Of a stretch of DNA of 64,000 nt, positions 16,948 to 25,910 are shown in pieces. The number at the start of each line of letters is the position of its first letter. Within the stretch, counting starts at the first letter, position 1. Under the pieces are notes generated by a model. The model saw nothing but the letters and a program-made list of their open reading frames with translations. It searched no databases and was not told where the DNA came from. Origin of the DNA: CADEDV01 sp964437415 (GTDB lineage Bacteria; Bacteroidota; Bacteroidia; Chitinophagales; Chitinophagaceae); NCBI GenBank assembly GCA_964437415.1, contig CAYTGN010000005.1:62001-126000 (forward strand), read 5' to 3'. The position numbers were made by a program, and so were the translations under genes.

Positions 16948-18330
16948 ATGGCATCCAGAAGTAAAAATATATTCCGCTTCTTTTTCGCCGGAATGGACCT
17001 TTTTTCGTTGAATATTGTTCACTTCGCCCTGATTATGCTAATGGACAGGGTGAATGTGAACCAGTATGAATACATGTCGCTATTCATCATCAACAATATG
17101 ATCTGGCTTGTTAGCGCCTATATTAATGCGGTGTATGTTGGCGAACCGCATTTTAATTTTGAGCGGTTTGCAAGAAGATCACTGAAAGCCTATGCACTCT
17201 TTTGCACACTGATGTTACTATTTCTTTTCTTCCATTACTTTGATTACTCAAGACTCTTTATTGCCTTAAACTTTGTTGGTTTTGGCATGATAGTCCTGCT
17301 GACGAGGGTGCTCCTGCTACTTACCACGTCTTACATAGCCAAGGGCAACAGGTTAGAAAAGAAGATTGTGATCCTAGGATATAATGATATTTCCAAACGT
17401 CTTGCCGAGCATTTTACCACCGGCCAGCAAAGTCTCTCTGTTGAGGGATATTTTGAAGATGCAAGAGAAGTGAATGAACTGTCTTTCTTCCCCATTCTGG
17501 GTGACAGGAACGATTGCCTCTCCTATGCTATTAATAATAATATCACAGAAATATACTCCACCCTTTCACCTGAATCAAACGCATATGTGTATGAAATGGC
17601 ACAGACAGCAGAAACCAATATGATCCGCTTTAAGTTTGTTCCGGACTTTCAATTATTTGTCAACCGGAATATTCATATTGACTTTGTTGAGGACATTCCC
17701 ATTCTTTCCCTCCGGTCAGAACCACTGGAAGACATGACCGCCCGGATACAAAAACGCTTTTTTGACATAATATTCAGCAGTGTAATCATCGTCCTTTTCC
17801 TTTCATGGCTTGTTCCGTTACTGGCTTTGCTGGTAAAACTTGATTCAAGGGGGCCGGTTTTCTTCTCTCAGATGAGGTCAGGAAAAAACAATAAACCCTT
17901 CCGTTGTTTTAAACTGAGAACATTACGGGTTAATCCGGATGCTGATATTAAACAAGTAACGTATAATGATACCCGTCTCACAAAATTTGGTAGCTTCCTG
18001 AGGAAAACCAGCCTTGATGAATTGCCGCAATTCTTCAATGTATTGATGGGTTCCATGTCAGTTGTGGGTCCAAGACCACATATGCTGAAGCATACAGAAG
18101 AATTTTCAAGAATCATGAATGAATACATGATCCGCCATTATATAAAGCCCGGTGTAACGGGTTGGGCTCAAATCAACGGGTTCAGGGGCGAAATACGAAA
18201 AGAAGAACAACTGAGAAAAAGAATTGAATATGATATCTGGTATATGGAAAACTGGAGCATCTGGCTAGATATACGCATCGTTTTATCCACCATTTTTGTA
18301 ACAGTAAGAGGCGATAAAAACGCTTATTAG
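16948..18330 (+). CDS. Initiating polyprenyl-phosphate sugar transferase (WcaJ-like)
   Basis: A 460-residue polyisoprenyl-phosphate hexose-1-phosphate transferase. The N-terminus has about four membrane helices, then a CoA-binding-like Rossmann segment (KKIVILGYNDISKRLAEHF, near residue 135). The C-terminal bacterial sugar transferase domain starts near 270 with KRFFDIIFSSVIIVLF. Its signature motifs are PVFFSQMRSGKNNKPFRCFKLRTL, RKTSLDELPQFFNVLMGSMSVVGPRPHM and YIKPGVTGWAQINGFRG. It loads the first sugar phosphate onto undecaprenyl phosphate and starts the repeat unit. Glucose-1-phosphate is common for this subfamily but is not proven here. It ends the exopolysaccharide locus. Confidence 0.92.
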   Translation: MASRSKNIFRFFFAGMDLFSLNIVHFALIMLMDRVNVNQYEYMSLFIINNMIWLVSAYINAVYVGEPHFNFERFARRSLKAYALFCTLMLLFLFFHYFDYSRLFIALNFVGFGMIVLLTRVLLLLTTSYIAKGNRLEKKIVILGYNDISKRLAEHFTTGQQSLSVEGYFEDAREVNELSFFPILGDRNDCLSYAINNNITEIYSTLSPESNAYVYEMAQTAETNMIRFKFVPDFQLFVNRNIHIDFVEDIPILSLRSEPLEDMTARIQKRFFDIIFSSVIIVLFLSWLVPLLALLVKLDSRGPVFFSQMRSGKNNKPFRCFKLRTLRVNPDADIKQVTYNDTRLTKFGSFLRKTSLDELPQFFNVLMGSMSVVGPRPHMLKHTEEFSRIMNEYMIRHYIKPGVTGWAQINGFRGEIRKEEQLRKRIEYDIWYMENWSIWLDIRIVLSTIFVTVRGDKNAY

Positions 18331-18340
18331 ATAGCTATCT
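18329..18340. other. Perfect 12-bp palindrome across the tail-to-tail gene junction
   Basis: AGATAGCTATCT reads the same on both strands. It contains the last two bases of the + strand stop (TAG, 18328-18330) and the complete TAG stop of the - strand gene (18335-18337), so the two genes end only 4 nt apart. It has no loop for a hairpin and no T-run. It may simply result from the two stops facing each other. Confidence 0.5.
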
Positions 18341-19501
18341 CAAACTTCCGGCAACACCTAATTCCAATCCCCTCAACTCTGCCAGGCCCCTGAGCCTTCC
18401 AATTGCAGAATACCCCGGGTAAGTGGTTTTCTTTAAATCATCCAGCATCTGATGTCCGTGGTCAGGTCGCATAGGGATTGACACGTTCCTTCGCTTTTGT
18501 AATAAAAAAATCTCCTTTACCACTGCATACATGTCAACATCTCCATCCAGGTGGTCTGCTTCAAAAAAATTACCCTCTTCGTCCCGTTTTGTGCTTCGCA
18601 GGTGAATAAAATGAATATGATCTCCCAGCCTCTGTATGATCCCGGGCAAGTCATTATCCGGTCGCACCCCGTAAGATCCGGTGCAATAACACAACCCATT
18701 CGCCGGCGAAGGGGCCGCTTCTATCAATTCCTTTGCATCCCGCTCCGTACTGACAATCCTTGGCAAGCCTAATACAGGATAAGGTGGATCATCAGGATGA
18801 ATGGCCATTTTCAGACCACACTCCTCTGCCACCGGTACCACCTGCCGCAAAAAATAAAACAGGTGTTGCTTCAGCTTTTTTGCATCAATCCCTTCATAAG
18901 TTTTTAATGCCTTCAATATCTGTTCTTCTGTAAATCTCTCTTCGCTACCGGGCAACCCAAGCAAAGCATTTTTATACAAGGTTTCCTCTTCCTCATCGGT
19001 CATAGACTTCAACCGCTGCTGTGCTTTTCTGATCTCGTCTTCTGTATAATCCATTTCCGCACCGGGTCTTTTTAATAAAAACACATCAAATGCAATAAAT
19101 GCAGAACGTTCAAACCGCAAGGCTTTGCTGCCATCGGGCATAGTGAAATTAATATCTGTCCGCATCCAGTCAAGAATGGGCATGAAATTATATGTGACTA
19201 CTTTAAGTCCGCATTGCGCCACGTTGCGAAGACTTTGCCTGTAGTTCTCAATGTGATGTAAATAATTACCCGACTGTTTCTTTATATCCTCACTCACCGG
19301 GAGGCTTTCTATAACTGTCCATGTCATTCCCGCTGCTTCTACTGCCGCTTTTCTCTTATTGATCTCTTCAACAGTCCAAACTTCACCAACAGGTATATGA
19401 TGCAACGCGGTAACCACACCCGTACATCCTGCCTGTCGTATATCACTTAAATTGACCGGGTCATTAGGCCCGAACCAACGCATCGTTTGTTCCATTAACA
19501 T
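18335..19501 (-). CDS. uxuA: D-mannonate dehydratase
   Basis: A 388-residue UxuA, the usual length. It begins MLMEQTMRWFGPNDPVNLSDIRQAGCTGVVTALHHIPVGEVW, a very strong family signature, and contains TWTVIESLPVSEDIKKQSG, CGLKVVTYNFMPILDW, MAIHPDDPPYPVLGLPRIVS, CYCTGSYGVRPDNDLPG and MRPDHGHQMLDD. The metal-binding His, Cys and Asp residues sit in these last blocks. It dehydrates D-mannonate to 2-keto-3-deoxygluconate in glucuronate catabolism, using Mn or Fe. It is the last gene of the - strand operon and matches the two alpha-glucuronidases in the divergent operon. UxaC and a classical UxuB are not in the window. Confidence 0.95.
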   Translation of the reverse strand: MLMEQTMRWFGPNDPVNLSDIRQAGCTGVVTALHHIPVGEVWTVEEINKRKAAVEAAGMTWTVIESLPVSEDIKKQSGNYLHHIENYRQSLRNVAQCGLKVVTYNFMPILDWMRTDINFTMPDGSKALRFERSAFIAFDVFLLKRPGAEMDYTEDEIRKAQQRLKSMTDEEEETLYKNALLGLPGSEERFTEEQILKALKTYEGIDAKKLKQHLFYFLRQVVPVAEECGLKMAIHPDDPPYPVLGLPRIVSTERDAKELIEAAPSPANGLCYCTGSYGVRPDNDLPGIIQRLGDHIHFIHLRSTKRDEEGNFFEADHLDGDVDMYAVVKEIFLLQKRRNVSIPMRPDHGHQMLDDLKKTTYPGYSAIGRLRGLAELRGLELGVAGSLR

Positions 19502-19534
19502 ATCTCCTAAGATTTAATAACCAGCTTTTCAGAT

Positions 19535-21151
19535 TTATCCTGTAAAACTGAGCATCACAAAGGCAACAATAGCAATAACAACAAGAGAAAGCACCACATC
19601 CACCCAATTATAACTTGCCCGGTTCGCAGCCTTTTGTTCAGCAGTCAATGTGCCATAAGTCAATCCCTGGATTTGTTCCGGTCTGGGTGGTTTTGTAAGC
19701 AAACTCACAATAACACAAACCAGCACACAGAACAGGAAGAACCAGGCGGCAAATGTGAGGAAGTTAACTGTTCCAAACGTATGCAATAATGAACCCGGCT
19801 CGAGACTGTTTCTACCAATCTCCGCAGAAAGACGAATAATGGCTACCACCAGTCCTCCGATCAATGTCGCCATTGCGCCTTTGCTGTTGATCCGTTTAGA
19901 GAATATACCCAACAGGAAAACTGCAGCTATAGGTGGACCGATATAAGACTGTACAGATTGCAGGTATTCATATAGCGCCGGTGAAATACCCTGCATGATC
20001 GGAATCCATGCTATACCTAATATCACAACGAATCCGGTTGCTACTCTACCGATGTTTACCAGCTTTCTTTCTTCTGTATTTGGATAAAGCTTTTTATATA
20101 CATCAACAGTAAACAACGTAGAGCATGAATTAAATACTGACGCCAGCGAACTCATCAGCGCCGCCAGCAAGCCTGCAGCAACAAGCCCCCGGAGACCGGC
20201 AGGCATTTTATCCATAAGCAAGGCAGCAAAAGCCCCGTCTGAACTTTCATATTCCAACTGGCCCTGGTTTTTTAATGCAAAGGCAATGACACCGGGCATC
20301 AGGAACAAGAAGACAGGCAACAGTTTCAGCAAACCACCAAAGATAGTTCCCCTTCTACCCTCTTTTATATTCTTTGCTGCCAACACCCGCTGAACAATGT
20401 ATTGATCCGTACACCAATACCACATACCTACAATAGAACTAGTGATCACCAAAGGAATCCAGGGGAAATCAGGATCACTGTTTGGACGCCACATATTCAT
20501 ATAACCATCCGGCAGGGAAGCTTTAACATTGCTCCATCCGCCTGCAGCATCCAAACCGATAATAGTTAATGTTGTTGCTCCAATCACTAATATCACAGTT
20601 TGTATCGCTTCTGTATAGGCCACGGCCCGCATCCCTCCCAAAATTGTGTAGGCGCCTGTCAGCACTATAGTAACCAAAGCTCCTGTCCAGAAATTAATTC
20701 CAAGCAATGTGGAAATTACAATACCTCCCGCATATACCGTTACAGACACTTTGGTCAATACATAAGCAAGCAACGAGAAGATACTCAAGAACCATCTTGT
20801 GCTGGAGTTGAACCGACGTTCAAGAAATTCCGGCATGGTAAACACACCACTTCGCAAATAAAACGGTAGAAACACCCAGCCCAATGTTATCACCAGCCAC
20901 GCATGCAATTCATAAATCACCAATGGGAAGCGGCCTCCGGCTCCTGAACCGGCAAGCCCGACAATATGCTCCGAACCGATGTTGGAAGCAAAAATGGATG
21001 CTCCCACCACAAACCATCCCAGGTTGCGGCCTGCCAGGAAGTAATCTGCAGTAGTCTTTTGCTTCCGGGTAATTACCCAAATAGCAACTGCAGCAAGAAT
21101 GGCAAAGTAAAAGGCAATAACTGCCCAGTCAAGAGTGGCAAATTTATTCAT
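19535..21151 (-). CDS. Sodium:sugar symporter (SSS family)
   Basis: A 538-residue membrane protein of the solute:sodium symporter family with about 14 helices. It begins with TLDWAVIAFYFAILAAVAIWV and has the SSS core motifs ADYFLAGRNLGWFVVGASIFASNIGSEHIVGLAGSGA (helix 1-2, sodium-site region), GGMRAVAYTEAIQTVIL and MSSLASVFNSCSTLFTVDVYKKLYP. The gene lies 8 nt after xylA and 33 nt before uxuA, so the cargo is probably xylose, arabinose or a uronic acid/xylo-oligosaccharide. The sequence does not say which. It provides the inner-membrane step after SusCD uptake. Confidence 0.88.
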   Translation of the reverse strand: MNKFATLDWAVIAFYFAILAAVAIWVITRKQKTTADYFLAGRNLGWFVVGASIFASNIGSEHIVGLAGSGAGGRFPLVIYELHAWLVITLGWVFLPFYLRSGVFTMPEFLERRFNSSTRWFLSIFSLLAYVLTKVSVTVYAGGIVISTLLGINFWTGALVTIVLTGAYTILGGMRAVAYTEAIQTVILVIGATTLTIIGLDAAGGWSNVKASLPDGYMNMWRPNSDPDFPWIPLVITSSIVGMWYWCTDQYIVQRVLAAKNIKEGRRGTIFGGLLKLLPVFLFLMPGVIAFALKNQGQLEYESSDGAFAALLMDKMPAGLRGLVAAGLLAALMSSLASVFNSCSTLFTVDVYKKLYPNTEERKLVNIGRVATGFVVILGIAWIPIMQGISPALYEYLQSVQSYIGPPIAAVFLLGIFSKRINSKGAMATLIGGLVVAIIRLSAEIGRNSLEPGSLLHTFGTVNFLTFAAWFFLFCVLVCVIVSLLTKPPRPEQIQGLTYGTLTAEQKAANRASYNWVDVVLSLVVIAIVAFVMLSFTG

Positions 21152-21159
21152 ATGACTTT

Positions 21160-22488
21160 TTAGATGTAGCGGTTGATGATATTTTCAAGATACTCCTGTC
21201 TGCCGCTTTTCATAACAGGTTCTCCGTTCTCTATTGCATAAGTTCTTAAATCTTCAAGCGTTAATTTCCCTGCTTCAAATTCCTTTCCTTTTCCGCCGTC
21301 GAAGGAAGCATATCTTTCACTCCTGAGTTTTTTATAATCAGACTTCTGCAATATTTCTTCTGCAATAACCAGGGCCCTTGCAAAAGCATCCATACCCCCG
21401 ATATGCGCATAGAACAGGTCCTCGGGATCGGTGGAGTTGCGCCTGATCTTCGCATCGAAATTGATACCCCCCGGTTTGATACCCCCGGCTTCAATAATCA
21501 CCAGCATGGCTTCCACCAATTCATTGATATTATTGGGAAACTGGTCAGTATCCCAACCGTTCTGGTAATCGCCGCGGTTGGCATCAATGCTGCCGAGCAT
21601 ATTAGCATCGGCCGCCACCTGCAGTTCATGGGAGAAAGTATGACCGGCCAAAGTAGCATGATTGACTTCGATATTCAGCTTGAAATCATTGAGCAGATCA
21701 TACTGGCGAAGGAAACCAATCACCGTTTCGCTGTCATAGTCATACTGGTGCTTACTTGGCTCGCAAGGCTTCGGCTCAATGAAGAAAGTTCCTTTGAAAC
21801 CATTCTTCCTTGCGTAATCTTTTGCCGTATGGAGGAACCGGGCAAAATGTTCCTTTTCCCTTTTCATGTCCGTATTCAGCAATGACATATAGCCTTCTCT
21901 TCCGCCCCAGAAAACATAGTTTTCACCATTAAGGGCTATTGTGGCATCCAATGCCGCTTTCACCTGTGCAGCACCATGTGCCAGCACATGAAAATCAGGA
22001 TTAGTGGCCGCCCCGTTCATATATCTCCTGTTGGAGAAAAGATTGGCCGTTCCCCATAGAAGTTTGACACCACTCGCCTTTTGCTTTTCTTTCAGGTATT
22101 CTGTGATTGCCTGTAATCTCCTGTCATTCTCATTCACATCGTTGCCGTAATCCACTGCATCTACATCATGAAAACAATAATAGGGCAACCCCAGTTTGGT
22201 AATAAATTCAAAGGCGGCATCTGCTTTGTCCTTTGCTCTTTCCACTGCATCCTTTTTTTCATCCCAGGGAAACAGGTGTGTAGGTTCGCCAAAAGGATCG
22301 GCCCCGCTGCCACAGAAGGAATGCCAGTAGGCGCAGGCAAACCTTAGATATTCCTTCATCGTTTTTCCTGCCACCAGTTTATTCTCGTCATACCAGCGAA
22401 AAGCCAGTGGATTGTCTGATTGGGGTCCTTCGTACCTGATCTCGCCGACTCCTTTAAAGAACTCCGTTTGTCCCAGTGTAATTGACAT
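21160..22488 (-). CDS. xylA: Xylose isomerase
   Basis: A 442-residue class II xylose isomerase, full length. Family blocks are FFKGVGEIRYEGPQSDNPLAFRWYD at the N-terminus, YYCFHDVDAVDYG with the catalytic His-Asp pair near residue 102, NYVFWGGREGYMSLLNTD, FFIEPKPCEPSKHQYDYD with metal-binding Glu, LNIEVNHATLAGHTFSHEL and GSIDANRGDYQNGWDTDQFP. It converts D-xylose to D-xylulose in the cytoplasm with two divalent metals. It is 26 nt downstream of xylB and 8 nt upstream of the symporter gene, an obvious xylose catabolic operon. Confidence 0.97.
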   Translation of the reverse strand: MSITLGQTEFFKGVGEIRYEGPQSDNPLAFRWYDENKLVAGKTMKEYLRFACAYWHSFCGSGADPFGEPTHLFPWDEKKDAVERAKDKADAAFEFITKLGLPYYCFHDVDAVDYGNDVNENDRRLQAITEYLKEKQKASGVKLLWGTANLFSNRRYMNGAATNPDFHVLAHGAAQVKAALDATIALNGENYVFWGGREGYMSLLNTDMKREKEHFARFLHTAKDYARKNGFKGTFFIEPKPCEPSKHQYDYDSETVIGFLRQYDLLNDFKLNIEVNHATLAGHTFSHELQVAADANMLGSIDANRGDYQNGWDTDQFPNNINELVEAMLVIIEAGGIKPGGINFDAKIRRNSTDPEDLFYAHIGGMDAFARALVIAEEILQKSDYKKLRSERYASFDGGKGKEFEAGKLTLEDLRTYAIENGEPVMKSGRQEYLENIINRYI

Positions 22489-22514
22489 TTTTAAATGATG
22501 TTTGGTTTGGTAAT

Positions 22515-24032
22515 TTATGATACACTCAATGACAAACTGCTAAGTTTGTCTGCTTGCTGCAATTGTAACTCCAGCAATTGTTTCCAGTGCTGGTAAAGAT
22601 CCTCATAATCTCCGGTAGCTACAGGTTCCTGGCAACTGATGGGTTTTCTTGCTCCCATTGCTTCTGCAGCATCATTATATACTGCAGCGCCAAGACCTGC
22701 CCCAATAGCTGCTCCAAAACTACCGTCACCCTCGTAAAATTCCACTGCCACTTTGTTCACATTGGAAAAGCTGGCGGCAAAAACAGGACTCAGGAAAAGA
22801 TTGGTTTTTCCCACCCGGATAACAGACGGGTTAATACTGTTTTCCCGCATAATGTCTAAACCATACCTGAATGAAAATGCGATGCCCTCCTGCACCGCTC
22901 TCGCCAAATGCCCTGTGGTATGAATATTAAAATCAAGATTATGAAAATGAGCCCCGGGCATACGGTTATTAAGCATCCGCTCGGCACCGTTACCAAACGG
23001 AAGCGCCACCAAACCTTCAGAACCCGCTGGTATGCCTGCAGCCGATTTATTCAACGCTTCATAACTGAAACTGCCTCCTGCAATGGTCTTTAACCACCGA
23101 TTGAAAATACCGGCGCCATTTATGCAAAGCAACACCCCAATCCTTTTATCATTTGCCGTATGATTGATATGAGCAAAGCTATTGATGCGGGACTGCTGAT
23201 CATAACTTAGTTCGTCACTTATCCCATAAATAACACCAGATGTGCCTGCCGTTGCGGCCACTTCGCCGGGATTAAGCACATTCAGCGATAAGGCATTGTT
23301 TGGCTGATCTCCTGCTTTGTAAGAAACAGGAATGCCGGGTCTTAAAGACAGCCTTGAAGCAACATCGCCTTTTACATATCCATGGGAAGAAAATAATTGA
23401 TGTATGGACGGAAAAAGTGTTTTGTCAAACTCAAAATAGTCCAGCAGTTCCCGTGAAATACTTTCCCGCTGAAAATCCCAGAATATCCCTTCGGACAAGG
23501 CGGATACTGTTGTAGTGGTTTCGCCGGTAAATTTCATAGCGATGAAATCACCAGGCAGCATCATTTTATCTACCCTTTCATACAAAGCCGGTTCATTTTT
23601 TTTCACCCAACCCAGTTTTGCTGCGGTAAAATTTCCCGGAGAATTAAGCAGGTGTGACAGGCAAAATTCTTCACCAATTTGTGCAAACGCATGTTCACCT
23701 GTTTCCACTGCCCTGCTGTCACACCAGATAATAGAATTACGCAACACATGCTGGTTCTTATCTACCAGCACCAGGCCATGCATCTGGTAGGCTATTCCAA
23801 TTGCAGCAATGTCCATCGGATCATATTTGCCAAGACTATTGCATTTAAGGATGGCCTGCTTCACATGTTCCCACCACTGGTCGGGACTTTGCTCAGCCCA
23901 GCCGGGATGTGGTGAAATAATAGCTGCCTCTGTTTCGGGATAGCTGGCTGCAGCCACGCATTGCTGTGTTGCCGCATCTACTACAGAAACTTTGACGGAA
24001 GATGTACCTAAATCAATACCCAATAATAACAT
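22515..24032 (-). CDS. xylB: Xylulokinase (FGGY family)
   Basis: A 505-residue FGGY kinase. The N-terminal phosphate-binding motif is MLLLGIDLGTSSVKVSVVDA, followed by GWAEQSPDQWWEH, AIGIAYQMHGLVLVDKNQHVLRNSIIWCDSRA, GDFIAMKFTGE, ATAGTSGVIYG and the C-terminal GDGSFGAAIGAGLGAAVYND. The IAYQMHGLVLVD pattern places it with xylulokinases more than with glycerol or ribulokinases. The frame can be extended to a TTG at 24041, but the ATG at 24032 begins exactly at the conserved strand. It phosphorylates D-xylulose for the pentose phosphate pathway. Confidence 0.95.
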   Translation of the reverse strand: MLLLGIDLGTSSVKVSVVDAATQQCVAAASYPETEAAIISPHPGWAEQSPDQWWEHVKQAILKCNSLGKYDPMDIAAIGIAYQMHGLVLVDKNQHVLRNSIIWCDSRAVETGEHAFAQIGEEFCLSHLLNSPGNFTAAKLGWVKKNEPALYERVDKMMLPGDFIAMKFTGETTTTVSALSEGIFWDFQRESISRELLDYFEFDKTLFPSIHQLFSSHGYVKGDVASRLSLRPGIPVSYKAGDQPNNALSLNVLNPGEVAATAGTSGVIYGISDELSYDQQSRINSFAHINHTANDKRIGVLLCINGAGIFNRWLKTIAGGSFSYEALNKSAAGIPAGSEGLVALPFGNGAERMLNNRMPGAHFHNLDFNIHTTGHLARAVQEGIAFSFRYGLDIMRENSINPSVIRVGKTNLFLSPVFAASFSNVNKVAVEFYEGDGSFGAAIGAGLGAAVYNDAAEAMGARKPISCQEPVATGDYEDLYQHWKQLLELQLQQADKLSSLSLSVS

Positions 24033-24062
24033 CACAATCAATTTGACAGATGCAACTTAAGA

Positions 24063-24070
24063 CAAAATTA
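24063..24070 (-). promoter_or_regulatory. Possible -7 element for xylB, overlapping a terminator T-tract
   Basis: On the - strand, 24070-24063 reads TAATTTTG, a perfect TAnnTTTG box about 30 nt before the xylB start. No TTG is present at the right spacing; the -33 position falls in the hairpin and reads GGG. The same bases also form the T-rich tail after the hairpin, so promoter and terminator readings compete. Confidence 0.25.
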
Positions 24071-24097
24071 GGGAAGGATGAAGAATCATCCCTCCCT
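24070..24097 (-). terminator. Strong stem-loop between the xylanase and xylB genes
   Basis: On the - strand, AGGGAGGGATGA pairs over 12 positions (one G-U) with TCATCCTTCCCT around a 4-nt loop TTCT. The - strand continues AATTTTG, a modest T-tract, so an intrinsic terminator or partial attenuator is plausible. It lies after the xylanase stop and ends only about 38 nt before the xylB start. On the + strand there is no T-run after the stem. Confidence 0.55.
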
Positions 24098-24189
24098 GAC
24101 GATTGCTATAAGAACTGCTCTGCTTTATGAACTCTCTTTAGTAATATTTTTTTCCTTTTCACCATGACTAATATTCACGGATCGCAGGA

Positions 24190-25752
24190 TCATTGTTTCA
24201 GCCCGTTTAGGTATCGGCTAAATGCCTGCTTTTTGTTATACCCTGCATCAAACAAACATGGGAAATCAGTTTGTCCCATGCTGGTTACGATCCAGCTATC
24301 TGCATCGGTTACATTCCAGACAGTTATTCCGTATCGCTGTGAAGCAGGTACATTATTTTTATAGGATAGTGCTACATACCTGTATTTTTCTGCCTGTTGT
24401 TCAAATAATGCGGTGGTAGCTGTAAAGCCAGCTACATTACCGGGATTTATTCTAATATCAAGTTCCGAAACATGCACTTTTAATCCCGTCGCAGCCAATT
24501 GAGTAAACATGTTATCAATATTGCTGTTGGGTGTATTAATATTGATATGCATCTGCGTAGCAACACCATGTACAGGCACCCCGGCAGCCTTCAATTGATT
24601 TGCCAATGCTATGAATGCACTCAGCTTTGTGGTATTGGATTCAAGATTATAATCGTTGAGGAATAACACTGCATCAGGATCGGCGGCATGAGCATAATTA
24701 AACGCATTGGCGATATATGACTGCCCAAGCACCGCATACCAGTAGAAAGCATCATTAGCACTGGTGCCTGTCCGGAAATTGCCGCTTTCATCAATCACTT
24801 CGTTGGCTACATCCCATGCTTTCACTTTTCCTTTGTACCGTGTCACAACTGTATTGATCCAATTTTGCATCGCCGCATTCGCTAACGCAGGATCAAGCGA
24901 TGACCCTGATGCAGACAGAGACAGATTATCAATTTGAAAATCGCCGGCAGCGGGAAAGTGAAATTTCATTGAAATAGCATTTTCAATAGGTGTAAACGGA
25001 AATGAATATTCTGTCCATGTAGTGGTTAATGATTGTAACTGCTGCGCATAGAAAGAGGAACCTTGTGCCACTACCCTAAAAGATTGTCCGGCAGTTGCGG
25101 CTTTTGCCCAAAACCTTAATGTATATGCTGTGCTGCTTGTAATCGTAATATCATCAGAATATAGCTGAATGCTCCATGGATCGGGGCCGGGTGTATTCAC
25201 CAATATCCTTGCAGCTTTCGATCCACTCTGAACACCAGCAGAAATAATGGAAATTGCTCCAGATGTCGGCGCTGTGGCTGATACCTGTGTTGTCCAGTTC
25301 CCGAAATCACTTTCAAAACCGGGATTATTCAAAATATTGGGGCCTCCGCTGCTGGTCAGTGATCTCAGGTAATTCCCGTTATTGTTCTGATGCCATACAA
25401 GGGTGTGTCCATATATTTCAAGACCTGCAGCCTGGGCAATATTCACCAACTCATCCGTGTTCGTAAAGTTATAGCTGCCATTGTTCTGCACATTGGCGCC
25501 ATGCTTCATCTGGTATTCAAATGTAACCCTGTCAAAATGTTTTTTAACAAGCGAAGAATAATTGGCATTGTTCTTCATCAGGTCATAGCCAATCGCCACA
25601 CCTGTTGTAAAACTGGCAGCGCCTTTTATTGTAGCAGTATCAGTGATGGGATCAGGAGGTGGCGGATCGGATGAATTATTTTTTTTACAGGAAAAGATTG
25701 AGATTAATCCTGCAAAAAGAAACAGGTATTTATGATTTATCACTTTCCGCAT
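24190..25752 (-). CDS. Endo-beta-1,4-xylanase, GH10 with an internal carbohydrate-binding module, lipoprotein
   Basis: A 520-residue lipoprotein (lipobox ISIFSC, Cys22) with a proline-rich linker. GH10 begins near 45. The strand-3 motif is YGHTLVWHQNNN (116-125). The acid/base is E318 in WDVANEV and the nucleophile is E430 in VHVSELDIRI. WNVTDADSW (479-487) forms the -1 subsite. Between HTLVWH and the acid/base, residues about 137-281 form a beta-sandwich that looks like CBM4/9/22: GGPNILNNPGFESDFGNWTT at its start, DFQIDNLSLSASG at its end. So the catalytic barrel is split by a binding module, as known in xylanases of gut Bacteroides and Prevotella. It should cut xylan at the cell surface or in the periplasm. 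It follows susD directly with no SusE-like gene. Confidence 0.93.
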   Translation of the reverse strand: MRKVINHKYLFLFAGLISIFSCKKNNSSDPPPPDPITDTATIKGAASFTTGVAIGYDLMKNNANYSSLVKKHFDRVTFEYQMKHGANVQNNGSYNFTNTDELVNIAQAAGLEIYGHTLVWHQNNNGNYLRSLTSSGGPNILNNPGFESDFGNWTTQVSATAPTSGAISIISAGVQSGSKAARILVNTPGPDPWSIQLYSDDITITSSTAYTLRFWAKAATAGQSFRVVAQGSSFYAQQLQSLTTTWTEYSFPFTPIENAISMKFHFPAAGDFQIDNLSLSASGSSLDPALANAAMQNWINTVVTRYKGKVKAWDVANEVIDESGNFRTGTSANDAFYWYAVLGQSYIANAFNYAHAADPDAVLFLNDYNLESNTTKLSAFIALANQLKAAGVPVHGVATQMHININTPNSNIDNMFTQLAATGLKVHVSELDIRINPGNVAGFTATTALFEQQAEKYRYVALSYKNNVPASQRYGITVWNVTDADSWIVTSMGQTDFPCLFDAGYNKKQAFSRYLNGLKQ

Positions 25753-25840
25753 TGAAAAGTTTTTATAAAATCGTGAAACAATCAGACAGAACAGCTTTGA
25801 TAAAAAATTAGCTTGTATTTCTTGCCTCTTTGAAAGTTAA

Positions 25841-25873
25841 AAACCGGGAACAGGAGAACCCTATTCCCGGTTT
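25841..25873 (-). terminator. Intrinsic terminator after susD
   Basis: AAACCGGGAA (25841-25850) and TTCCCGGTTT (25864-25873) form a perfect 10-bp stem with a 13-nt loop. On the - strand the stem ends CCCGGTTTTTAAC, with five consecutive T, which fits an intrinsic terminator 38 nt after the susD stop. On the + strand the stem is followed by CTTCTTATT, so weak two-way activity is possible. Leaky termination here would make susCD more abundant than the downstream genes. Confidence 0.65.
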
Positions 25874-25910
25874 CTTCTTATTGCTAACTGCTTACTACTG
25901 CATTTTTTAT

